Origin: an alpha proteobacterium SCGC AAA028-D10
GTDB lineage: Bacteria; Pseudomonadota; Alphaproteobacteria; Pelagibacterales; Pelagibacteraceae
NCBI GenBank assembly: GCA_000510845.1
Contig: AZOF01000001.1
Coordinates: forward strand, 62,001-126,000
DNA: 64,000 nucleotides
Direction of reading: 5' to 3'
Shown in pieces: positions 55,975 through 64,000 of this stretch. Made by a program: the position numbers and the translations under genes. Below the pieces are notes generated by a model. It was given only the letters and a program-made list of their open reading frames with translations, was not told the origin of the DNA and did not search any database. Position 1 is the first letter of the stretch. Each line of letters begins with the position of its first letter.

Positions 55975-56701
55975 TTTAAAAAGTAAAAAAGTTTTTATAA
56001 CTGGGGGCACCGCCGGAATTGGACTGTCTATTTTAGAGAGTTTTTATAAATTAGAGGCTGATATATTTACTATCGGAACAAATGTAGAAAATCTTAAAAC
56101 TATACAAAGTAATTTTCCAAAAATTAAAACTTCTAATTTTAACTTAGAAAATCATCAAAAGATTGAAGAGTTAGTTAAAGAAGCCAAAGAGAAATTAGGA
56201 GGATTGGACATAGTTATTAATAATGCCGGAGTCACAAAAGACAATCTTGCAATTAGAATGTCAGATGAAGAGTGGAATAAAGTAATTAATATAAATTTAA
56301 CTGCTGTTTTTTTGATTTGTAAATATTCTATTAAAGTAATGATGAAACAGGATTCAGGATCTATAATTAATATTAGTTCAATAGTTGGTCATACAGGAAA
56401 TTTTGGACAGGCAAACTATTCAAGCGCTAAAGCAGGAATAGTAGCAATGTCAAAAAGTCTTGCAAAAGAATACGCAAAAAAAAATATTAGAGTAAATTGT
56501 ATATCACCAGGATTTATCGATACAAAGATGACTAAAAATATTAATGAAGAATTCAAAAAGAAACTTATGGAAAATATACCAATGGGAAAATTAGGTACAG
56601 GCAATGACATCGCTAATTGTGCTCTTTTCTTAGCTTCTGATCTTTCTGGTTATATTACAGGCGAAACCATCCATGTTAATGGTGGAATGTATATGGCTTG
56701 A
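55961..56701 (+). CDS. fabG: 3-oxoacyl-ACP reductase
   Basis: NADPH-dependent reductase of fatty acid elongation. The 246-residue SDR protein has the cofactor motif ITGGTAGIGLSI (about 12-23), NNAGVTKDNL (about 85-94), the catalytic Ser in INISSIVGHTGNFGQ, YSSAKAGI (Tyr/Lys, about 150-157) and SPGFIDTKMT. The GMYMA end is typical. It overlaps fabD by 14 bp and precedes acpP by 56 bp, so the name is supported by context. Confidence 0.96.
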   Translation: MNLINLKSKKVFITGGTAGIGLSILESFYKLEADIFTIGTNVENLKTIQSNFPKIKTSNFNLENHQKIEELVKEAKEKLGGLDIVINNAGVTKDNLAIRMSDEEWNKVININLTAVFLICKYSIKVMMKQDSGSIINISSIVGHTGNFGQANYSSAKAGIVAMSKSLAKEYAKKNIRVNCISPGFIDTKMTKNINEEFKKKLMENIPMGKLGTGNDIANCALFLASDLSGYITGETIHVNGGMYMA

Positions 56702-56743
56702 TTTATTTAATTTATTCATTTATTGAAAGAATCATTAATAATT

Positions 56744-56750
56744 AAGGGAG
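56744..56750 (+). promoter_or_regulatory. Shine-Dalgarno site of acpP
   Basis: AAGGGAG ends 7 bp before the acpP ATG at 56758. It is one of the few clear ribosome sites in the window and fits the high protein demand for ACP. Confidence 0.75.
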
Positions 56751-56757
56751 TTTAAAA

Positions 56758-56997
56758 ATGAGTGATGTTGGAGTAAAAGTTAAAAAAATTATCGTAGAAC
56801 ACCTAGGTGTTGATGAAGCTAAAGTTACAGATGAAGCTAGTTTTATTGATGATTTAGGCGCAGACAGTCTAGACACTGTAGAGTTAGTAATGGCTTTCGA
56901 AGAAGAGTTTGGTTCTGAAATATCAGATTCAGAGGCTGAAAAAATACTAACAGTAGGTGACGCAATCAGATTTATTGAGAATAATCCCGCTAAGTAG
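56758..56997 (+). CDS. acpP: acyl carrier protein
   Basis: A 79-residue acidic carrier protein. The phosphopantetheine Ser is in [20 protein letters not shown] (about residue 38 of 79; quoted at limit), and helix III ends [10 protein letters not shown]. It carries acyl chains for FabD/FabG and lipid A or phospholipid synthesis. It has its own strong Shine-Dalgarno site. fabF, which usually follows acpP, is not here; gmk starts 5 bp downstream. Confidence 0.97.
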   Translation: MSDVGVKVKKIIVEHLGVDEAKVTDEASFIDDLGADSLDTVELVMAFEEEFGSEISDSEAEKILTVGDAIRFIENNPAK

Positions 56998-57002
56998 TTC
57001 TG

Positions 57003-57596
57003 TTGATTTCAAAACCAAAGAGAGGTTTAATTTTAATATTATCTTCCCCTTCAGGGGCAGGAAAAACTACTCTTGCTAAAAAAATTCAAGATAGCGATAG
57101 TAATTTTAAAATATCAGTTTCTTACACAACCAGAACTTCAAGACCTAACGAAATAGATGGTGTAGATTATAACTTTGTTGACGTTAATAAATTCCAAGAA
57201 CTATCTATTCATAATAAATTTTTAGAAAAAGCAAAAGTATTTGGTAACTATTACGGCACTTTAAAAGGACCAATAGAAGATACTTTAGTTCAGGGAAAAG
57301 ATTATTTATTTGATATTGATTGGCAAGGAACAGAACAGGTTAAACAAATAATGCCACTAGATATCGTTCCAGTATTTATTTTGCCACCTAGTATTAATGA
57401 TTTAGAAAAAAGACTTAAAAAAAGAGAAGAAAAAAATAAAGAATTAGTTGATCAAAGGATGAAAATGGCAAAAGATGAAATCAACCACTGGAAAGATTAT
57501 AAATATATTGTTGTAAATAAAGAGGTAGAAAATTGTTTTGAACAAATTTCCAAGATAATTAGGATTGAAAGAGAACTAAGATCTAAGTTTAATTAA
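57003..57596 (+). CDS. gmk: guanylate kinase
   Basis: Phosphorylates GMP to GDP. The 197-residue protein has the P-loop LSSPSGAGKTTLAKKI (about 13-28), SVSYTTRTSRPNEIDGVDYNFV (in part; about 38-58), the GMP site with YYGTLKGPIE and IDWQGTEQVK, and the R-x3-K-x6-R-type lid sequence. It starts at TTG (57003), 5 bp after acpP; no ATG or Shine-Dalgarno site lies nearby that keeps the P-loop intact. It converges with rsmA with a 21-bp overlap. Confidence 0.94.
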   Translation: MISKPKRGLILILSSPSGAGKTTLAKKIQDSDSNFKISVSYTTRTSRPNEIDGVDYNFVDVNKFQELSIHNKFLEKAKVFGNYYGTLKGPIEDTLVQGKDYLFDIDWQGTEQVKQIMPLDIVPVFILPPSINDLEKRLKKREEKNKELVDQRMKMAKDEINHWKDYKYIVVNKEVENCFEQISKIIRIERELRSKFN

Positions 57597-58370
57597 ATCA
57601 ACCAATTTATAGTAAAAATTAAAATCCAGATTTTCTGGTCTTAAGTTTTTAATATTATCAAAATCTATAATTTTAAGCTCTTTTTCATTAAGTAATTTTT
57701 TAAGAGTTTTTGAAATCATTTTTCTTTTGGTATTAAATAAAATTTTTGTTTGATCTGACAAAATGTCTAAATCATTTAATGTAAAATTAGTGTTTTTTTT
57801 TGGAGCAAAAGAAAGCACTGAAGAATCAACTTTTGGCTCAGGATTAAATTCTTTTTTTGAAATATTAAAATGAAATTTAACATCTAATCTGGCATCAGTT
57901 AGTATAGATATTCTTCCATATTTTTTACTATTAGAGGTCGCCATAATTCGCTCTGCAACTTCTTTTTGAAACATTAAAATCATTTGATTATAAAAAGGAG
58001 GCCATGGATCGGAGTAAATCCATTTTATTAATAATTTTAGGGAAATATTATAAGGAAGATTGCCATAAATTATTGAATTTTTTTTAAAGATACTCTTTTC
58101 ATCAAAAGTTAAAGCGTCAGAAATTTTATAATTAAAATTTTTATAATTATTTTTAATTTTATCTAAATAATTACTTAAATCTTTGTCAAACTCAATTGCA
58201 AAAATTTCTTTTGGATTTTTTTTTAATAACTCTTCAGTTAAATTACCAGAACCGGGTCCTATCTCAATTATATTAGTATTCTTGTCAACTTTACCTATGT
58301 CTGCAATTTTTTTTATTATCTCTTTGTTAATTAAAAAATTTTGACCAAGCTTTTTTTTATGCTTAAACAT
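57576..58370 (-). CDS. rsmA: 16S rRNA dimethyladenosine transferase RsmA/KsgA
   Basis: Dimethylates A1518 and A1519 of 16S rRNA late in 30S assembly. The 264-residue protein has KKLGQNFLINKEII (about 5-18), the SAM motif IIEIGPGSGNLTEELL (about 34-49), and the catalytic IIYGNLPYNIS (about 99-109), followed by PEPKVDSSVLSF (about 178-189). Standard length. It overlaps the pdxA stop by 8 bp, the usual lptD-surA-pdxA-rsmA order. Confidence 0.96.
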   Translation of the reverse strand: MFKHKKKLGQNFLINKEIIKKIADIGKVDKNTNIIEIGPGSGNLTEELLKKNPKEIFAIEFDKDLSNYLDKIKNNYKNFNYKISDALTFDEKSIFKKNSIIYGNLPYNISLKLLIKWIYSDPWPPFYNQMILMFQKEVAERIMATSNSKKYGRISILTDARLDVKFHFNISKKEFNPEPKVDSSVLSFAPKKNTNFTLNDLDILSDQTKILFNTKRKMISKTLKKLLNEKELKIIDFDNIKNLRPENLDFNFYYKLVDLIKLRS

Positions 58371-59331
58371 TATATTTAGAAAAAAACCTTATTGCTTTCT
58401 TAAAACTTTCTGGATTTGCAACCCCTTTTCCTATGATTTCGGTACCAACCCCATGATCTGGAGAAATTCTAATGAATGGCAAACCAATTGTAATATTTAT
58501 AGCATCATGATTAAATTTAGTTTTGAAAGTTGTTAAAATTTGATCATGATAGTGACCGATTAAAACATCAATTTTTAATTTTGCTCTTTGTAAAAAACTT
58601 GTGTCAGGTGAAAGAGGACCTGTTATTGGATATTTTTTTTTAAGCTTTTTAATTGCTGGTATAATTATTCTTTTTTCCTCATTTCCCATATATCCGTTTT
58701 CACCATTATGTGGATTTAGGCCAAGTATACCGATTTTAAATTTTTTTCTTTTAATAATTTTTAAATAAAAATTATTGATATTTTTACATGCCTTCTCAAT
58801 TTTTTTATATGAAATTTCTTTATAAACTTCTTTCAAAGGAATGTGGGTTGTTAAAGGTAGAACGGAAAAAGTATCATTAAACAAAAGCATATTTTCTTTA
58901 TTTTTGTTATTAGTTTTATCTGCAATATATTCAGTAATTCCATTGTATTTATTTTTTGTAAACTTTGACTTATTAATAGGAAGGTTAATTAGACCAGAAG
59001 CTAATTTTTTTTTAAGTAAGAGAACTGCACATTCAAAACATTTTTTTACAAATACATCAGTTTTATTAGTTTTTAGATCAAAAGGTTTTGATTGCTTATA
59101 ATCTATATTAATAAAATTAAATTTTGTTTTACTTAAATTATCTATTTTAGATAAACTAAAATTTATATTTTTTTTAAAATTTAAGTAATTTGCCTGCTTT
59201 TTTAATAGTGAGTAGTTTCCAATAATTATGAAATTTAATTTTGTCTTTTTTATATAATTAATTGATTTAAGAAAAATTTCAGAAGAAATACTATTTGGCT
59301 CTCCCAGAACAATTATAATATTTTTTTTCAC
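58363..59331 (-). CDS. pdxA: 4-hydroxythreonine-4-phosphate dehydrogenase
   Basis: Oxidises 4-phosphohydroxythreonine in pyridoxal phosphate synthesis. The 322-residue protein has a diverged N-terminus (IIVLGEPNSISSEIFLK), the metal His in LPLTTHIPL (about 155-163), GILGLNPHNGENG (about 198-210), LIGHYHDQILT and ITIGLPFIRISPDHGVGTEI (quoted at limit; about 280-299). All three metal-ligand His segments are present. Fused tightly to surA (4-bp overlap) and rsmA (8-bp overlap). pdxJ is not in the window. Confidence 0.94.
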   Translation of the reverse strand: MKKNIIIVLGEPNSISSEIFLKSINYIKKTKLNFIIIGNYSLLKKQANYLNFKKNINFSLSKIDNLSKTKFNFINIDYKQSKPFDLKTNKTDVFVKKCFECAVLLLKKKLASGLINLPINKSKFTKNKYNGITEYIADKTNNKNKENMLLFNDTFSVLPLTTHIPLKEVYKEISYKKIEKACKNINNFYLKIIKRKKFKIGILGLNPHNGENGYMGNEEKRIIIPAIKKLKKKYPITGPLSPDTSFLQRAKLKIDVLIGHYHDQILTTFKTKFNHDAINITIGLPFIRISPDHGVGTEIIGKGVANPESFKKAIRFFSKYNV

Positions 59332-59939
59332 AGAAATTTAATTAAATATTTTTTTTTACTCTTTTCTAGATGAGTGGCTGAAAATTTATTCAAAAGTTTG
59401 TTTTGTTCTGTAATAATTAGTTGTCTTTTTAATTTTTCATCATCTACGGTATTGTTTTGTTCTTTTTCTAGTTCTTTATTAACTTCTGTTAAATTCACAT
59501 TAAGTCTACTCTCATACAACTGTCTAACTAATTTTGACCATTTCATATCAATTTTTATTATATTTTTTAAATAATCTGTCTCTATTTCATTCTGATTATA
59601 GAAAGAATTAATAATTTCATTATTAATTTTACTTCTCTCTAAGTAATTATATAAATTAATTTCGATTTCTTTTTCTGATACTTCAATTTTAAAGTTATTT
59701 GTTTCTATATCTTTAATTTTTCTATCTATTAAACTATTTAAAATTTCCCTTTTTAATAGCACTGGATTATTAGCAGCTTGATCTTTGTTAATAAATTTTA
59801 AAAAATTTATTTCTTTATTGATATCAAGGTCCGTAATTATTGTATTATCAATAGAAACTATTACGTTATTAGTTAATTGTTTTGCTTCAGAGTTAGTTAA
59901 AAAAAAAACAAATATTAGTAAAAAAATTTTTTTACTCAT
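59328..59939 (-). CDS. surA: SurA-like periplasmic chaperone, N-domain only (no parvulin domain)
   Basis: SurA escorts outer-membrane proteins to BAM. This 203-residue protein has a signal peptide (about 1-20) and a SurA_N-type helical domain: VIVSIDNTIITDLDINKEI (about 25-43), LKREILNSLIDRKIKDIE (about 63-80). The C-terminal half is a Lys/Asn/Glu-rich helical stretch ending KKKYLIKFL. No parvulin (PPIase) domain with HILI-like motif is seen, and pdxA begins inside the stop, so nothing is missing downstream. Full SurA is about 430 residues. Position after lptD supports the name, with the chaperone part of SurA known to be the N/C domains. Confidence 0.72.
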   Translation of the reverse strand: MSKKIFLLIFVFFLTNSEAKQLTNNVIVSIDNTIITDLDINKEINFLKFINKDQAANNPVLLKREILNSLIDRKIKDIETNNFKIEVSEKEIEINLYNYLERSKINNEIINSFYNQNEIETDYLKNIIKIDMKWSKLVRQLYESRLNVNLTEVNKELEKEQNNTVDDEKLKRQLIITEQNKLLNKFSATHLEKSKKKYLIKFL

Positions 59940-59952
59940 TTATTTTTTTGAA

Positions 59953-62268
59953 TTATTGTATTCCACCAATGGAAGGCAATATATTTGATGTTGTGTAGTT
60001 ATCTCCAAATGGTAGCAGCGTTACTCCAAAAAAGACACTAGTTGCTGGCTTCAAGTCTTTATCTGATGAGTAATTTTTTCGAAAATAAAAACCATATTTT
60101 ATACATTCATTTTCATTCTCAATTCCTAATTTATGAGAATTAGTCAAGTCAGTTTTTAAATTTCTATCGATTGAAATAAATAATTTCGTATTGTCAGTTA
60201 AATAAGAAGTCAAATTAGCGTTTGCATATCTTTCATTTCCAATATGACTATTTTTTTCGTAGAAATTAAAGTTAACTTCTCCTTGTTTTAAAAAAGTTTT
60301 TAAATTTAAATCGCTATAGTAAACATGATTAAAGCCGTTATCCAATGTGTTTTTAAGAGTCATATCAAAATTTCCAGGACTTAAATAATTTACTTTAGTT
60401 ACTAAATCAGAATTTTTATTTTGAAGAGAAGATTTTGTAGGCATATCAAGATCTTCATTGAATTTTATTACCTGACCTATTGTAATGCCGGCTTGAGCGG
60501 GATTTTTTTTGTTTACAATTTTTTCTTTCCACATCCAATCTAAGCCAAGGTTAAATGAGAGATCTTTTTCTATTAATTCATCAGAGTTCATTCTGTTTAT
60601 TGAAAATAAATTATCAGTATCTAAAGAAGTATCGTTAGATCTGGCATTAGTCATTTTGCCTGGAGAATAACGAGTAAGTATTCTAGGAATTAAATATTGC
60701 TCAGTTTCTTTTGATAATTTGGCAAATGGTAATGAAGTATCAAATCCAACCACTGGATTAATTTGACTATTTAAATTTTCGTTTGGAGTTTTGTAATCGG
60801 AATAGTAATTAATATTATTAATTTTTGTGAGAAATTTGTACCCGATTCCAAGATTTGTGTTGTAAGATTCTGTAGTTGAATAATCTAAGTTGTTAATAAA
60901 AGTTGTTTTATTTTGATTGGTATTCGCATTTAAACTTTTAAAATTTGATGTAAAATTTAAGTTATTATTGTTCATTAAGTTATATTTAGAATACATAATC
61001 TCTGGAAGTAAATATTCATATTGATCTGAAGTTTTTGTAGTTGCAATATTTTGATATGTTGCTGTTTTAAAATTTAAACTTTCATTTTTTCCAAATGAAT
61101 TAAGATATATTTCATTAGTTAGTTTAGTTTCGTTTTCTTTTACAAGATTTCTTTTAAATCCATCATTAGTAGAATTAATTTTATTAACTCTTAAGTATGT
61201 AGGATTATTTATCCTTTGTATTTTTGCATTAAATTCACTTTGATCTAAAATTTTATCTGCAAAATTTAGATTTAAATTTCCATATAAATGATTTCTAGAA
61301 CCGTCGGTTTGTGCTGAGGTTATTGTTTTATAACCTTGCGTAAAACTCCCTTCTATTGATAAGTCTCCATTTTTATATTTTTCTCTATACTCACCTAATA
61401 GCAAAGGATTTTGTTTAAAGTAATAAACAGGACTAACTGTAAAATCAGCAGATTGAGATATTGGATAAAAATAAGGAATTTTAATTATTGAACCGACATC
61501 ACTACTTAATGAAGCGAATGAAGGAGCTAAAAAACCAGCTTCTCTTTTCACACTTGGGTCCGGATGCGAAAAATAAGGAGTATATAAAATTGGGATGTTG
61601 TTTAAATCTAAAGTTGCATTTTTATAAGTAATTTTTTTATTTTCTTTATCATGTGTAACTAAATTAGCGTTTAAGTTCCAAAATGGACATCCTTCTTTCT
61701 CATTTGTAGATTTGCATGATGTAAATTTTCCATCTTTGATTATTGTTATATTATCTTTTATGCTTACTTCTTTCCCAGAAAGCTTTGGTTCTACAAATTC
61801 ATTAAATTTATCTTTAGATTGAAATTTTTCTTTATTAAGATCAGAGCTTAAATCGTATCCGATAATTTCATCGAATTTATCATCAGCATTTAGTTTGCTA
61901 AAATAATATGTATTTTTATAGTTATCTAAAAACTTAACTTTAGTTTGTGCAGAAATAATTTTTTTTTCTAAATCATACTCAAAATTATCTGCCGTTAGAG
62001 TTCTATTTTTATTGTCAGTAAATTTAGAATTTCCAAAAGTTTTTAATAGTTGACTTGTCTTATTGTATATAATTTTATCAGAAGAGATTTGTTTTCCCTC
62101 TTGATTTTTAGCCACCACATTACCAGTAGCTTCAATAATATTGTTGTCCTGAGAATACGTTAGTTTATCGGCTGAAAAATTGTAAATATCTTTTTGTTGC
62201 GAATAACTAATATTTACTTTTAAAAAAAAAAATCCAAAAAAAAGTATAAAAATAATTCTATTTTGCAT
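59953..62268 (-). CDS. lptD: LPS-assembly protein LptD
   Basis: A 771-residue outer-membrane LPS translocon. Signal peptide (about 1-23), LptA-like beta-taco domain at the N-terminus (NFSADKLTYSQDNNIIEATGNV in part; IYNKTSQLLKTFGNSK), then a beta-barrel with YTPYFSHPDPSVKREAGFLAPSF (in part; about 237-258), a hallmark of LptD. Cysteines occur in FTSCKST, EGCPFWN and, near the C-terminus, NECIKYG, allowing at least one N-to-C disulfide of the LptD type. It overlaps lptG by 11 bp. Confidence 0.93.
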   Translation of the reverse strand: MQNRIIFILFFGFFFLKVNISYSQQKDIYNFSADKLTYSQDNNIIEATGNVVAKNQEGKQISSDKIIYNKTSQLLKTFGNSKFTDNKNRTLTADNFEYDLEKKIISAQTKVKFLDNYKNTYYFSKLNADDKFDEIIGYDLSSDLNKEKFQSKDKFNEFVEPKLSGKEVSIKDNITIIKDGKFTSCKSTNEKEGCPFWNLNANLVTHDKENKKITYKNATLDLNNIPILYTPYFSHPDPSVKREAGFLAPSFASLSSDVGSIIKIPYFYPISQSADFTVSPVYYFKQNPLLLGEYREKYKNGDLSIEGSFTQGYKTITSAQTDGSRNHLYGNLNLNFADKILDQSEFNAKIQRINNPTYLRVNKINSTNDGFKRNLVKENETKLTNEIYLNSFGKNESLNFKTATYQNIATTKTSDQYEYLLPEIMYSKYNLMNNNNLNFTSNFKSLNANTNQNKTTFINNLDYSTTESYNTNLGIGYKFLTKINNINYYSDYKTPNENLNSQINPVVGFDTSLPFAKLSKETEQYLIPRILTRYSPGKMTNARSNDTSLDTDNLFSINRMNSDELIEKDLSFNLGLDWMWKEKIVNKKNPAQAGITIGQVIKFNEDLDMPTKSSLQNKNSDLVTKVNYLSPGNFDMTLKNTLDNGFNHVYYSDLNLKTFLKQGEVNFNFYEKNSHIGNERYANANLTSYLTDNTKLFISIDRNLKTDLTNSHKLGIENENECIKYGFYFRKNYSSDKDLKPATSVFFGVTLLPFGDNYTTSNILPSIGGIQ

Positions 62269-63352
62269 TAACTTGAGTAATTCCTACTAAATTTATTAAA
62301 ATTATGAGAAATATAGGTATCCATACCGAAAAATCTACAGATATTATGCCAGATTTAGCTATTGTTATTGATAAATCATTTAGAAAATAAATTATTACGC
62401 TTATTATTACTCCATAGCTTCCATATTTTAGGTAATTAGAAGTCTTTCCCAAATTAATAATCATTAATCCAGAAAGTATAGACATGGCTAATAAGTAAAT
62501 AGGAAAGGATATTAACTTTTGATACCTAATTCTAAGGTCAATTGTTGAGTATCCTTTATCTTCTAATATCATCATTTCTTTGTTGATGTCCAATAAGGAA
62601 GTGGTGTCAGTATTTTTGTATACATTTTTAAGTTCGCTTATATTTACATTACTCGTATAGTTATAATTATTTAAATAATTTTCTTTATTATTTTTTTTAT
62701 TTGCAGAAATAATATAAACTTTATTTAGTTGCCAATTTTTATCTTTTATAAATCCTTCAGTAGCATCAATTCTTTTAATAAAATTATTAGAAGAGTCATA
62801 ATTATAAATAGTAATTTGATTTGCTACTGAAAAATCTTTACTAACCTTTTCTATTCTAATTATATTCTTTTCTTTTTCATTTTTATCTAGAATCCATATT
62901 CCAGTTTCATTAACAAATACTAAATTTTTCGTCTCATTATATTCGGACCTTAAACTCTCATAATATCTCAACATTGAGGAAGAGAAAGGCACAATTAAAA
63001 ACACAATTATATATCCAATAATAAATGAAGTTAAAGCTGGGATTAATATAATTTGTATATTTGAATAACCCATTACTCTTAATGAAATAACTTCATTATG
63101 ATTGTAAATTTTTAAATAAAAAACAATTCCTCCAAATAAAACTATAAAAGGAAATAAGTTTATTAATAAATTAGGTATTTTTAGTATTGTAAAAATTATA
63201 AAAAATATAAATTTAAGATCTTTTTTTGATTTAAAAAAATTAAATTCATCCAGTAAATTAATGAGTAGAATAATTGAAAGCATTACTGCTATAACAACAA
63301 ATAAACTTTTAATATATTCAATGATTATGTATCTGTTTATTGATTTTAACAT
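62258..63352 (-). CDS. lptG: LPS export ABC transporter permease LptG
   Basis: A 364-residue inner-membrane permease of LptB2FG. Two groups of three helices flank a periplasmic beta-jellyroll-like domain (about 130-265). INRYIIIEYIKSLFVVIAVM at the start, VISLRVMGYSNIQIILIPAL (about 90-109; coupling helix) and SLLDINKEMMILEDKGYSTIDLRIRYQKL (in part; about 255-280) are typical of the YjgP/YjgQ family. It follows lptF directly (abutting), and lptD follows it, so the three work in one LPS export path. Confidence 0.9.
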   Translation of the reverse strand: MLKSINRYIIIEYIKSLFVVIAVMLSIILLINLLDEFNFFKSKKDLKFIFFIIFTILKIPNLLINLFPFIVLFGGIVFYLKIYNHNEVISLRVMGYSNIQIILIPALTSFIIGYIIVFLIVPFSSSMLRYYESLRSEYNETKNLVFVNETGIWILDKNEKEKNIIRIEKVSKDFSVANQITIYNYDSSNNFIKRIDATEGFIKDKNWQLNKVYIISANKKNNKENYLNNYNYTSNVNISELKNVYKNTDTTSLLDINKEMMILEDKGYSTIDLRIRYQKLISFPIYLLAMSILSGLMIINLGKTSNYLKYGSYGVIISVIIYFLNDLSITIAKSGIISVDFSVWIPIFLIILINLVGITQVNAK

Positions 63353-64000
63353 TTATGATTTGATATTTTCTCTATTAAGAAAGTAATTTAACAAAACCCA
63401 ATTTATTATTAAAAATAAAAAAAGAGTGAAGTATAGAAATAAACTTCCGTATAATTTCTTTGAACTAAGATCTAATAATATTTCACTAATTATTATAATT
63501 GCAATTCCGTAAGTATAAATAATTATTTTTAGAAAATTATTATTTATAATCTCTTTATTTGTTATAATTAAAAAACACGCTACTAAAACTAAGGAAGGAA
63601 TAAATAAAGGCATTATAATTCTATCGTTTAGCTCACCGATTATATTAGTAAGTTGTGCATCATTTTTGTTATTAAATCTTTTAATCAATTGAAAAAAAAA
63701 AATTTCATTAAATTTATAATAATCTACTGTTTTTTTATTATATTGACTTAGATCAAGTGTTATTTTGTCAAAATCTAATATAGAAATTTTTTTATCATTA
63801 CGTTCTTCTTGAATACTACCTTCAACAAGTACAAGTAAATTTTTATTATTTTCATTAATAACAGCACCTGATTTAGCTATTATGGTTTTTTTTATATCCG
63901 CACCATCCTCAAATAAAATAATATCCTCAAGTTCGTTAATCTGATTTTTTTTACCGACATAAATGGTTATTTTTTTAAGAGGATTATTGAAATTATTTTG
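63353..64000 (-). CDS. lptF: LPS export ABC transporter permease LptF, C-terminal part (5' end beyond window)
   Basis: The minus-strand frame runs open from base 64000 to the stop at 63353, so the gene starts outside. The visible 215 residues begin in the periplasmic domain (segments such as VGKKNQINELEDIILFEDG, KTIIAKSGAVINENN, LLVLVEGSIQEER, LDFDKITLDLSQYN) and end in three membrane helices (about the last 90 residues). The pattern fits YjgP/YjgQ family proteins, and the position directly upstream of lptG supports LptF. A TTG at 63688 opens the last 111 codons but is internal. Confidence 0.88.
   Translation of the reverse strand, partial: QNNFNNPLKKITIYVGKKNQINELEDIILFEDGADIKKTIIAKSGAVINENNKNLLVLVEGSIQEERNDKKISILDFDKITLDLSQYNKKTVDYYKFNEIFFFQLIKRFNNKNDAQLTNIIGELNDRIIMPLFIPSLVLVACFLIITNKEIINNNFLKIIIYTYGIAIIIISEILLDLSSKKLYGSLFLYFTLFLFLIINWVLLNYFLNRENIKS

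Noticed and set aside
63353..63688. Separate 111-residue membrane ORF starting at TTG
   Set aside because: The same frame is open to the window edge and reads LptF periplasmic-domain sequence, so it is the end of lptF.
1..64000. Mobile elements, CRISPR arrays, tRNA/rRNA genes or known riboswitches
   Set aside because: I read through the intergenic gaps and found no transposase, repeat-spacer pattern, tRNA-like fold or recognisable riboswitch core; gaps are mostly too short. A covariance search would be decisive.

Overview
The window is a dense, very AT-rich stretch of bacterial chromosome. Most intergenic gaps are under 200 bp, many genes overlap by 1-14 bp, and almost no gene has a recognisable Shine-Dalgarno site. 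Gene content fits a streamlined marine or aquatic alphaproteobacterium of the SAR11 type (Pelagibacterales): proteorhodopsin with a retinal/carotenoid cluster, a ferredoxin plus ferredoxin-NADP reductase beside it, pyruvate phosphate dikinase, nadABC, propionyl-CoA ligase and an alphaproteobacterial lpt-surA-pdxA-rsmA cluster. This assignment is an inference from gene content and protein sequence. The subclade is not resolved. I saw no rRNA, tRNA, insertion sequence, prophage or CRISPR array.

Layout. 1-9.7 kb: the 3' part of ppdK, an abundant-looking small secreted protein between two hairpin regions, three transporters (Na+/H+ antiporter-like, TauE/SafE, MFS) with two tiny membrane peptides tail to tail, a zinc-ribbon membrane protein beside a 29-residue tandem-repeat protein, a UPF0114 protein, two bactofilins, a DEAD-box helicase and a SemiSWEET. 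9.7-17.4 kb: NAD synthesis (nadA-nadB-nadC), ygfZ, dihydroorotase, propionyl-CoA ligase. 17.4-25.1 kb: the phototrophy block, with crtI-crtB-crtY-blh on the minus strand divergent from a green-type proteorhodopsin, then a dipeptide epimerase on the opposite strand, ferredoxin and FNR. 25-31 kb: two glycosyltransferases, dksA, GST, an isomerase-like thioredoxin-fold protein, a glycerate-kinase-like P-loop protein, tolC. 31-46.8 kb: recA, alaS, icd, psd-pssA, a heptosyltransferase-like gene, rlmE, guaB, a TPR protein, guaA, panB, then yfgM-bamB-der. 46.8-54.9 kb, minus strand: purF, cvpA, an RND exporter, alr, dnaB, rplI-rpsR-rpsF. 55-57.6 kb: fabD-fabG-acpP-gmk. 57.6-64 kb, minus strand: lptF-lptG-lptD-surA-pdxA-rsmA, with lptF running off the window.

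Functionally the phototrophy block forms a nearly complete unit: CrtB/CrtI/CrtY make beta-carotene, Blh cleaves it to retinal, and retinal loads proteorhodopsin. The GGPP synthase (crtE) is not in the window, and blh is interrupted by a frame break inside a simple-sequence (AT)n/T7 tract. A second frame break sits in an A8 run in the yfgM-like gene. Both could be sequencing errors, real mutations or slippage-tolerated sites.

A second theme is reduction within conserved proteins: Der retains only its second GTPase domain and KH domain, SurA lacks its parvulin domains, PurF has lost the cysteine pair that ligates the Fe-S cluster in Bacillus-type enzymes, and DksA keeps only one of four zinc cysteines.
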